Source: Magicicada septendecula (taxonomy: Eukaryota > Arthropoda > Insecta > Hemiptera > Cicadidae). From it: 64,000 bases of DNA. Shown piece after piece: positions 23,201-31,513 of this stretch. Position 1 is the first letter of the stretch. The number at the start of each line of letters is the position of its first letter. The translations under genes and the position numbers were made by a program. Under the pieces are notes generated by a model. It was not told the origin of the DNA, made no database searches, and worked only from the letters and a program-made list of their open reading frames with translations. The DNA is taken from NCBI GenBank assembly GCA_034769895.1, contig CM068370.1:43388844-43452843 (forward strand), written 5' to 3'.

Positions 23201-23625
23201 ATGTCTAAAGCTATATCACGGCTAACGACACTTAAGGAAACTTGCTTCCTGATGGTTTTATTCTGGCGGCCAGTTGCACCTACCAACACAATGTTGTTGA
23301 CTGGTAACATTGGCAAAGTTTTTCCACATGTACACTGTATTCTCTCCAACTCATTGGAGTTTATTATTGAAATATTAGCTCCTGTGTCTATCATTATTTT
23401 AGCGGGAACTCCTTCCACCTCCGCTGTTATATAAATTATCTCATTATTACTGTTGCTGAGACTCTTCTCGTTCTCTTCCAAAAGTTCAGTTCGTATGTCT
23501 TTCAGATAATGGTTACTTATAATAGTGATGTTTTTATGCTGGTTTTCTTGTCGCAATTCATCCTTTTCTAACCCAGGAAGTATAAGCAGTAACGGGTCAT
23601 CGTTGTTGATTACTGCCTCCTCTCG
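20224..23625 (-). CDS. pol: Gypsy Pol polyprotein, copy 1
   Basis: Reached by -1 frameshift from gag; the first codon after the slip is at 23625, so no ATG is needed. Residues are numbered from codon 23556. Aspartic protease: MIDTGANISI with DTG at 57-59. Reverse transcriptase: Asp354 in STWDTVCGYW, LPFGLANS at 386-393, YVDD at 416-419. RNase H: NCDASD (D565), TEKELL (E606), RTDHKS (D632). Integrase: zinc motif H777, H782, C812, C815; catalytic D844, D906 and E941 in the D,D-35-E arrangement. A GPY/F module (LYTGPYVV) lies at 1069-1076. No chromodomain is evident. All catalytic residues are present and the frame is uninterrupted, so it may be functional. Confidence 0.95.
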   Translation of the reverse strand, partial: REEAVINNDDPLLLILPGLEKDELRQENQHKNITIISNHYLKDIRTELLEENEKSLSNSNNEIIYITAEVEGVPAKIMIDTGANISIINSNELERIQCTCGKTLPMLPVNNIVLVGATGRQNKTIRKQVSLSVVSRDIALDMEFLIATGLPFDILVGCDILRRYSAVIDLNLNKVSLFPDGVTWTADLVGGTTILPSPIHQQLRKINITRNSPLSKPIIYNHGGEDLWSVKIQEIRNFQCGSDNKKIPTHLADRLIAIYEKYKAVFSDEPGKVKNYQCQLRFKENVEFNRRSYPIAQSLKEAVRTEINKMIENDIIEISQSPYTSPIIAVPKKDGQVRLCLDARELNKTIVNDRTCPCEIEEILKRFHGTKFISTWDTVCGYWQVELHPQSRQYVAFIFEGRNYQFKRLPFGLANSVAIFVACMDQILGQEALQFTTVYVDDLLITSGTWEEHCYRVEFVLNKLAQNNITLKLEKSKFIVREVQFLGFNLDDRGITPSAEKVEAIQRFPQPRNRKQLQSFLGLCNYYRKFQSRYSELTAKFQPQLSAKNKWTWGEDQDINFRLIKEKFLESVILRHPDFKKPFFLNCDASDLSLGTTLYQEDEEGQHLVISFASRTLNQCEKNYSVTEKELLSVVFACSKFRTYILGYQVTVRTDHKSISFLRRCKLSHGRLARWVLALQEYDLKWEYIPGKKNVVADVLSRINLEDQTFEGEKESLVKIYNIFTTRADLQALLINIRIHQQSDPKLKNIVSRLEANDETISKYYHLNKGILFIKPALDDETWKVIIPHQIEKEVIIDYHVRYGHMGALKVIQALEENCKIKNINRKVRTYIKSCKICQCAKINNEKTEGIMIPITSNAKLEKVFLDICGPFPRSGGRHRYKYLVIIMDHYTKYIKLYPVNRATTAKVLAVIIDLYVPEIGRPSSIITDHGTQFKGRRWRDTLLALGVKTYKTSVYHPSSNPAERVLREVGRILRTYWRNQQKKWQEYLAATETFLNYAHHPAIGIPPYSTMYEKPTPRDIEQIIEFPTNNNRKFNQLKLYNKVAEDQEKRQAKYQKAIGRIVTYKEGEKVLLKNRELPSTLEGITKKLLLLYTGPYVVVNDKHNNTYELREIVSGKIKGVYNQASMKKYYEE

Positions 23626-23631
23626 TTTAAA
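23570..23631 (-). promoter_or_regulatory. gag-pol -1 frameshift signal with predicted pseudoknot, copy 1
   Basis: The slippery heptamer TTTAAAC (23631 down to 23625) is phased T TTA AAC in the gag frame, the canonical XXXYYYZ arrangement. A 7-nt spacer follows. Stem 1 pairs GGCAGTAA (23617-23610) with TTACTGCT (23592-23585), 8 pairs with one G-T; the gag stop TAA is inside it. Loop bases GACCC (23598-23594) can pair with GGGTT (23574-23570) to give an H-type pseudoknot. The pol frame is open exactly one base back from gag across this point. Confidence 0.85.
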
Positions 23632-25934
23632 GTATTTTGGTCATTGTTTATGTTATTATTGACCGAGGCATCGTTCGGGAAACTCTGGTTTGTTTCCTGA
23701 CGTTCTGTACCCTGGTTGATGTTTAACGCCCTGTTCTGTTGTCTGCCAAGATCTTCCAGGCTGGTACTTCGTCTTTCCTGTTCGTATCTTGGGCCGTCTC
23801 GTTCCGCACTCCTCCATCTTCGGTCGGCGCCGTGGAAGCTGCTCCTCCTCGGTTGACAATATCTCCTGGGTCCGCGATCTTCTGCTCTTATAAAATTTAC
23901 CCTAGGGCGCGACACTCGGTTATTATTATTGCTATTGTTGTTATTACTAAAATTATTATTATAGTAATTTCGGTTAGGTGGGTAAGGTCTGTCACCATTA
24001 TTGTTGGGATATGGATTTCTCTGACTGTATGGGACATTATTATGATGGTAAAAATTTTTTCTATTATTTGGGTAAGGGTTGTTATTCCTCACTCCGTTAA
24101 AATTACCGTTAAACTGGTTATTACGCGGCGGGTTGTTAGGGCCGTCGTAATTACTGGGCTGGTTCCGGTTACTTGCATGGTTATTACCGTTATTGGGGTA
24201 GGTAGTCGGTCTCGCTTCTGGTCTCTCATTTCTCTTCCTGCTCTGCCGATAATACTCTTCGTTCTCGTATCCCTCCAATAACTCGGTCATTCCCTGAATC
24301 GTCTTGATCTGACTACCTCTCCGGGCCCTGATAATGTCCTCATCATAGTGATACGATATCTTGTTCACTAAACATTCTTCTGGGATTGCCGGCTCGAGGT
24401 GTTTTGCCATACACACCTTCCCCAAGAAATATGCCGTCATACTGCTACCTAATTGTGACCTGTATCTTCCATTACAAATATTGTCACGGATCAAGTTCTG
24501 GGTGGTCTCAGACCAGTATTTTGTCTTAAACATTTTCCGGAACTGTTGGTAGTCGGAAATTTCATTCCGGTTGGCCATCCACCAATTATCTGTTATGTCT
24601 CGGAAAGACTCGTCGAATATCTCCCTGCTATGGCTCCATTGAGTAATTTTATGCTTGGTCAAATATTCTTCTACCCTAGCCAGGAACTCCATCGGCTTGC
24701 GTTTGTATTGCCGGAAGTTAAGCCACTCTCGGCTTTCGTTGACAGGTAATCCGGTGAAATGAGTCGGTCTGTTTCTTATCGCTTCCATCTCTTCTCGGCT
24801 TTGTCGCACCTGTCCGGTGATACTGGCCATGGTCTCTTGTATATCATTACATCGTTCTGTGACCTGGTTGCGTACTTTTCCGAATTCTTCTTGATTTTCC
24901 TTCCTCTGTTCTTCTACCTTCCTACGACTATGTTCTTCGATATTTGTGAACTTGATGTTCACCACTTCTTTAAACTCATTCACCTCCTTTTCGGTCTGGT
25001 TGCACTTTCCATCAATCTCTCGAATCTGTCGATTGACCATTATATTTTCTTCTTCCATCTTCTTATTCAACACTTTTTTGTTAACATTGATTTCTCTATT
25101 CAGTTCTTCTCGCAACAATTCCATTCTTTCGTCCAGTTTGTCCAAATTCTCCTGATTGACCTCTCTTAATTCTTCTCTCAAAATTTGATTGTCCTCTCTC
25201 AATTCTTCCAACTTTTCCCCCATCTTCTCTTCCAACTTCCTGTTATCTTCTTTCAACTCTTCCTTCAATTGTCGGTTGTTCTTCTCTATCTTCTTCCTGG
25301 TTTCATCTATTTTCTGATTGGTATTTTCAATTTTATTAATCAACTCTTCTTTAGTCGCCTTGAATTCTTCCTTGAACGATTGGTTGTCTTCCTTCAATTC
25401 TTCTAACTTCTTCCTCATCTCTTCTTCCATCTTCTTGTTATCTTCCTTCAAATTTTCCATGTTCTTGTTCATCCCAGTCAACTCTTCTTTTGTGGATTGA
25501 TTATCCTTCATCAATTCTTCTAACTTTTCTCCCATCCTCTCTTCCATCTTCTTGCTGTTTTCTCCCATCTTCTCTTCCATCTTCTTGCTGTTTTCTTCCA
25601 TCTGCTTGCTGTTTTCTTCCATCTTCTCTTCCATCTTCTTATTTGTTGTTTCGATTTTATTTCCTAAATCTTCTTTCATAGACTGGCTATCTTCTTTCCT
25701 TTCATTATTACTTTCGTCTATCTTCTTGTCCATTTTCTTACTAAAGTCTTCCTTCAATTCCTTACTTGTGGATTCCATTTTTTCCATCATCATCCTGAAC
25801 AATTGTTGTGTTGTCATGTTCTCTGTTTCCTTCTCCGGCACATTGATTTCCACTGTTTGTGTAGGTATCTCCGGTTGCTCCTCTGGTTGTTCCGTTTGTT
25901 TGGACAACACCGGCGGTAATGGAACTCTCCGCAT
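23610..25934 (-). CDS. gag: Gypsy Gag protein, copy 1
   Basis: Structural protein of 774 residues from the ATG at 25934, which follows an in-frame TAG directly. Residues about 40-365 form a very long, highly charged coiled coil with KMEEKM-, KKMEE- and EELKEDNQ-type repeats. Residues about 385-560 look like a retrotransposon capsid domain (WLNFRQYKRKPMEFLARVEE, then ITDNWW and FRKMFKTKYW). Residues 565-720 are Asn-, Arg-, Tyr- and Pro-rich, as in an RNA-binding nucleocapsid, but no CCHC zinc knuckle is present. The stop codon lies in the frameshift stem. Copy 2 differs at only a few residues, such as K/Q and G/E in the coiled coil and A/T near residue 370. Confidence 0.9.
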   Translation of the reverse strand: MRRVPLPPVLSKQTEQPEEQPEIPTQTVEINVPEKETENMTTQQLFRMMMEKMESTSKELKEDFSKKMDKKIDESNNERKEDSQSMKEDLGNKIETTNKKMEEKMEENSKQMEENSKKMEEKMGENSKKMEERMGEKLEELMKDNQSTKEELTGMNKNMENLKEDNKKMEEEMRKKLEELKEDNQSFKEEFKATKEELINKIENTNQKIDETRKKIEKNNRQLKEELKEDNRKLEEKMGEKLEELREDNQILREELREVNQENLDKLDERMELLREELNREINVNKKVLNKKMEEENIMVNRQIREIDGKCNQTEKEVNEFKEVVNIKFTNIEEHSRRKVEEQRKENQEEFGKVRNQVTERCNDIQETMASITGQVRQSREEMEAIRNRPTHFTGLPVNESREWLNFRQYKRKPMEFLARVEEYLTKHKITQWSHSREIFDESFRDITDNWWMANRNEISDYQQFRKMFKTKYWSETTQNLIRDNICNGRYRSQLGSSMTAYFLGKVCMAKHLEPAIPEECLVNKISYHYDEDIIRARRGSQIKTIQGMTELLEGYENEEYYRQSRKRNERPEARPTTYPNNGNNHASNRNQPSNYDGPNNPPRNNQFNGNFNGVRNNNPYPNNRKNFYHHNNVPYSQRNPYPNNNGDRPYPPNRNYYNNNFSNNNNSNNNNRVSRPRVNFIRAEDRGPRRYCQPRRSSFHGADRRWRSAERDGPRYEQERRSTSLEDLGRQQNRALNINQGTERQETNQSFPNDASVNNNINNDQNTLNERRQ

Positions 25935-26025
25935 CTACTGGCGTTGCCTCTTTGTTGTCCATATCGATTTCTATTTCTTTTTCGGCCTCCGCCGCCCGTT
26001 TCTTAGATGTCGCACGTCGTTGCAT
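25762..26025 (-). CDS. Small overlapping ORF upstream of gag, copy 1
   Basis: Starts with ATG at 26025 in good context (A at -3) and runs 87 codons, overlapping the first 173 bases of gag in another frame. It begins MQRRATSKKRAAEAEKEIEI and is strongly charged. The gag ATG (25934) has a pyrimidine at -3 and comes second on the transcript. The ORF could be a regulatory upstream frame or supply an alternative Gag N-terminus by frameshifting. It is kept in copy 2 with one A-to-P change, but the copies are too alike for that to prove coding. Confidence 0.35.
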   Translation of the reverse strand: MQRRATSKKRAAEAEKEIEIDMDNKEATPVDAESSITAGVVQTNGTTRGATGDTYTNSGNQCAGEGNREHDNTTIVQDDDGKNGIHK

Positions 26026-26118
26026 TTTCCCTTGAAATTCTCTGGCTTTGTAGCTGTTGCCTAGCTCCAACTAGTGATTGGGCAAAAATGTATTGGCCTC
26101 CCAATCGTTAATTAAAGC

Positions 26119-26136
26119 TCCTAAAGTTGTACGCCA
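26119..26136 (-). other. Primer binding site region, copy 1
   Basis: Just inside LTR2 on the minus strand, TGGCGTACAACTTTAGGA begins with the TGG expected to pair with a tRNA CCA end. The tRNA cannot be named with confidence. Confidence 0.6.
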
Positions 26137-26141
26137 ATTTT

Positions 26142-29100
26142 TAATAAAATTTTATAGTGGAGTGAGTCTGTAGGTTGTAATGTGTTTAATTGGTGTGGCT
26201 CTCGACGTCTTACTGGCCTGAAACACTTCCTTAAGTTTCCCAGCTGGTCGAGTCTCAATGGTAGCAAGACCGGTCAAGTAGCGTAATGTTGATGAAGAAA
26301 TATATGTTCAGCTTCACCGAAAGTTTCAAAACAAAATTTGTTGTTTTGAAAAAAAAAAAAATTTTTAAATAAAATTATGTTTATAAAAAAAATAATAAAT
26401 AAAAAAAATTTTCTTTTTATTAATTAATTAATTATAATCAATTAATTAATATAGGGCTATGAAGTTTTAAAAGGTGTAATGCTCTTCTGAAAAATTTTAT
26501 TAAAGTTTTGGTATATGTTAAATCAACTACCACCACTCATAAGATTATCTTCAGGACAATCGATATTTGTTTACCTTTTTGTTTTTTAGGTTATCTTCAC
26601 TTATAGGTGGTAAAGTCCTGGTAGATTATTAATTAGAATTATATTAGTGGTAATTAGAAATATTTAGGAAATAAAGAATTATTTAGTGTTGAAAAGTATT
26701 AATCTTTTATTAGTTAATAGCAATATTGACTCTTATCGATTATAATATCGATTCTCAGGATATCGAAAAAGTTACAAATTATATTATATAAAAAACATAC
26801 AGGGTTCTTTAAACAGCCAATTATTATCAAAGTCAGAGAAATCGGGCTAATATTTAAAAAGTATAACGTTACAACAAATTAATAATTATTACTAAACACA
26901 GACATTGAATAATAAATTTAAAAATCATATAATTGTTTTCACCAACAGCTGATGTGAGCACGGAGAAGGCACTGGGATTGTCAAAAGCAAATGGCCGCTA
27001 TCCAGTTGATCAAAATGTCGCTCGTTCCTGCTACGTTCCAAATAATGTATTTTCTGTCAGTATTCCTGTTCTGGTGTCTGCAAATCTCTTGTTAAATGTT
27101 GTGTAGTGCCTGGTGTAATGTTTCTGGGTTGTATTTAGTGTATCCGTGTAATTATAAGTTCAAACACTTTTCCCTATTCCGACACTAATTTGGTTAATGT
27201 ATTATTCAGTTTTGTGGTGTTTTTCGGAGTAGATGTGTATTGTTCAGTGTTATTTATTGTTTCTTGATTGTTTCTGTTATAATGTGAGAGTTCTAGATGT
27301 ATTTTATAAGTCACTCGCGATTTCACAATAACGTACTATTCACCGCTCAACTTTACCGTTGTAAGTTAGGTTAGATCGTCACAAAACGCTTGTCTTGTTA
27401 ACCGTTCAAAAACCAATAATCACCTAACTATTTCCTTCAGTTTCAATTAAACTCTTAGCCCATATAATATTATCCTTAACATTGTTCAAATATATTTTCA
27501 CATCCTGTGCACACTTTAAAATTCACTATATAAATGCCTAAACTTTGGTTATTTATCAATTTTATTCACTAGATGTTATTTAAATTAATCTTTCAGTTCA
27601 TTCAGCTTATTTTCAGATTAAATAATGCCGTTTTATAGTGTTTTCTGTCCAAAAATAGTAATTTTACTTTCGGTTTGTTATTCTCTGATAAGTCAAAACA
27701 TTTCCAAAGTTTACTTCCTGTTATAATGTAAATTCAGCCATTTTATCAGTTATATTTAATATTAATAATCCTATATTGTATTAAAAGGTTTATATTCCCT
27801 TATTTTCTTGTAATTAATTGAATTAGTTGTATTCTGAAACATTATTCTGGAATATATGACTCCCATGTCCAAATTTCTGAGTTTAGTCATTTTCATTTTT
27901 ATTTATAATTCTGAATATAATTTATTAAAATCTCTCTAAATGGTATGTGCAATTATATGGCTTGATCTCAAGTTTATTTTGTCTAAACCCCTTTTGTTTA
28001 TTTGCATTTAAATGATTAATTTCTCCGTTTTGATGAAGTTTGGTTTCCATTCTTTTGGCCTATGATTTTTTAACAATTTTTCTTACAAAATATTTTACAA
28101 ACAATATATGATGTGTGATACCCTCTCTGACTTTTACATATAGTATTATAAATTAAACATGTTTTCAGATTACACAATAACAATTAGTATTGGTTACAAT
28201 ACAGATAACAGTTAAACAAATAAAGAATATTTTTTAAATAAATGGTTGTCTTCAAGTCAGACATTTTACAACAAAATCCTTATTTCTAACATGGAAATAT
28301 GGTTTACAAAAAAGGTTTTTTACTAACTAACATCTTAATTACTCTCTACTATTTACAAGTAGTAACTATTTTTATAGTTCTGATGTTAGTTGTATCAGAC
28401 CCAAACAAATGGCCTTATATCTAAAACATTTTTAAACATTCTTATACTATATACATAAAAACCTTATATTTATATTCTTATTTCTAACTATTATTATAAG
28501 TAGGATTCTACAGTTTTTATACCGTCTTTTACACATTGTCTTTGGGAAATTGTACCCTGTCATAAATAAATAAATAGCATAAATTGTTCAAAAAGTATTA
28601 TGAAATCTGTTTTTCTTTTTGCATATAAAACAAAATGTTATTTTAAACAGATTTATGTCTTATAAGTAACATATTCTCACAGTACACATTCCAAGTCATT
28701 GGAAATTGCATATTTCATTGTATTCAATGTTTGTGATTGCCAAGAATGAAACACAAGGTTCATTTTCTATAATACCCAAAACTATCACTGGTTCACTTTG
28801 CACTTTTATATTATGTTATCGCTAAATGGTCGTATAGTCTTATTAACATAATAAGTTGGTTAGTGTTTTACAATGGAGATTTGTTCCATGGGTACTATAT
28901 TATTGTTTCATCTTAGTTCACAGGCAACTTTTACTTTATACACTTCTCTCTCTTAAATTTGTATACATGTGGTTTTCATTTCGTTATACTTTTATTGGTT
29001 AATGATTTATTTTGGGGGGTATGGGGATTTGGTGTCTTTTATAAGAGCATGACATCTTCTTCAGGATGCTGGCTTCTTCTTCTTTCATCAGTCTTCTTTT

Positions 29101-29508
29101 CTCCTGCCTTCTGGGATTGGTATCTTCTCCATCTTCTTCTTGGTTTTAGAAATACACCACCTGTATTGGTTGATCTTGGCTTATTTTAGGGTTTCTATTC
29201 TATTTATTCTTCCTCGTTGTGGGTTTGGTCATATTCAGTACTGCTTTGTTATTTACGTTTTTACCTTCCTGGGTTATACCTTGAAAACCTTTGGTTATGA
29301 GACTGGTTTTGGATGACTCATCACTAGTAACTCCTTTTATTTGAACTTGTATTTTTTTTTTTAAATAATAATGATTTCTTTCCACAGTTGCTATGAATTA
29401 ATCTATTTATATTAAACTTAATGATTTCTTCCAAATGTAAATATTATAACTTTATTATTCTAATGATCAATTGCCATTCAATATTATGCATACATCTGTC
29501 ACGCTACA
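26142..29508 (-). repeat. LTR2 (shared middle LTR, mosaic)
   Basis: This 3,367-bp LTR serves as 5' LTR of copy 1 and 3' LTR of copy 2. Left of about 28632 it shares all diagnostic changes with LTR3 against LTR1. Right of about 28660 it matches LTR1 at every site where LTR3 differs. It also has a few private changes (for example near 27423, 27678, 28025 and 28722). No target duplication flanks it. Confidence 0.92.
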
Positions 29509-29527
29509 GATTGCTCTCCTCCAGAAG
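29509..29527 (-). other. Polypurine tract region, copy 2
   Basis: Same sequence as in copy 1, next to the TGTAGCG start of LTR2. Confidence 0.6.
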
Positions 29528-30730
29528 TAATTATTTCAGACAGGTTTATGGATGAAATAATTTCTTATGATAATTTCATCATTATAATTCTTTTTCTTCT
29601 CCATTTTTATATCGACTTCTTTATATTAGAGTTTAATTAATTTTATATATATGGTTATTTGTTTTACTATTGATCCTTTTCGGATAGTTAGTGTCTTCTG
29701 AGATATATTATTATTGTAATACATTTTCTTTCTTTATCAACTTCGTGTTGTATCCTTGGGATATTAATTCCCTAACATTCCCTATCACGTGGGCTGGGGC
29801 AGATCAGAGGGGCACTGTACGCTACTTCTCTTCTGGCCATACACCACTTCCATAAATTGAGTACAGAGGCATATCCATCCCTGCTCAAAAAAAAAAACAT
29901 AATGCTGCTGGAATTATCTTCAGTCAGTCATCGAATAAATAAATAAAAGGTAGTCTCATTTTCGACTAATAAAAATATCTTTGGATTCTTCACTTCGTAG
30001 TCTCTCAGATTATCTCACATTTTCTATCTTAATAAATCTTCATAATTATTATTATACTCATTATATATATATTTTTTCAAAACTCTTAACTTGTCTGATA
30101 TATTTAATTTTATTATGGTTGAAAACCTTTCTTTTAATAATTCTGGTTACTGTTTACAGTGTAACTCTCTTTCTTCTCCATCTGAATTCTCTTTATACTT
30201 TCTTCTGGTTACTCATAGTATTAGCATGGTCTTTATATATAGTCTTTCTTATTCATTATTTGAATGGTCTTAATATATTATATTTGATTTTTTTAACATT
30301 GTACTTTTACATTAGATATACAGGTTGTTATATTGATCATTTTCTTTAAACATTTTGGTTGTTTCCTTTCTCTTAGAAAGTTATTAATCCGCCTTCGCAT
30401 TTATTAACATTAATTCATTTATATTATATTTCATGTGGTATTTCTTCTCTTTGCATTTCATATAGGTCTTATTATTATCATTTGTTCAAAATCATCTTCT
30501 CCATCTGTTTGGTATGAGTTGTTCTTCTTTGCTCTTAATTAACTGTTTTCATTATCGTTTCATAGGTAATTAGTCTCTTTGCTTCCAAATTTTTCTTTTC
30601 TTGCATATTACACTCTTTTTTTGTTATTCTTCTCTACTCCTTCAAATGCTATTGTGAATATCTAGCATTTGTTCTGGATTAAAATTAATTCTTCTTTTCT
30701 GAATTAATTACTTTATTTTCTTCTCAATTC
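29528..30730 (-). other. Untranslated region between pol and LTR, copy 2
   Basis: Near-identical to the 18237-19440 region; no sense-strand frame and no env. Confidence 0.6.
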
Positions 30731-31470
30731 AATTATAATTGACACATAATTATTTTTTGGAACTTGGTTAGTTTTAATGTAAAATTCAAACTATTCTTTT
30801 TATTTAATTGAAAAATATTTCTCATAAATCCTTGTAATATGTTGATCTTATCTTGTTTCAAAATTCTGACGTTCTATCAACATTCAAATTCTGTTTAATT
30901 CATTTATTCCCAGAATTGTTTCATTCAGAATTGTTTATAGTACTGTGATCTTACTATTATTTCTGAATGTTTCGGTATTTCTCCAAATTCAAATTATTCT
31001 TAATTATTTACCATAAAGTTTTCTCACAAACTTAGTTATAGTAAGTTGGTCTTACTTTATTTTTAAATTTTTTGTATTTTAAATTCAAAATTCCTTTCTT
31101 CTTAATTCTTCCAAAATGTTTTTCTCATAATTCAGTGGTAGTAAGCTGTGCTTGCTTAATTTTAAATTTTTTTTTTTAAATTAAGTTCAAAATTCTCTCT
31201 TTTTCTCTTTCTTCCATAAAGTTTTGTTCTAAATTATCAGGTTGTAGTAAGAAGTACTTACTAAATTTTAAATTTTTATAAATATATTTCAATTCAAAAG
31301 TCTTTCTTTTTCTTTCTTCCATAAAGTTCGTTCCAAAATTATTAGGTTGTAAGTTGTTCTTACATATTTTAGAATTTTTTAAAAATTAAATTAAAAAATT
31401 CTTCTTCTTTTAATTCTCCAGAATGTTCTTCTCAAAATATTAGGTTGTAAGATGTACTTACATTATTTTA
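30731..31470 (-). repeat. Seven diverged ~100-bp tandem repeats with hairpins, copy 2
   Basis: Same structure as in copy 1 at an offset of 11,290. The 17-mer hairpins lie at 30939, 31040, 31140, 31246, 31348 and 31446. I saw no changes in the hairpins between the two copies, so the compensating changes lie between units, not between copies. Confidence 0.8.
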
Positions 31471-31513
31471 GAATTTTAAAAATTTATAAATTCTAAATTC
31501 CAAAACTCACAAC

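Noticed and set aside
24759-25500. Plus-strand frames rich in Phe, Leu and Ser
   Set aside because: Antisense shadows of the gag coiled coil.
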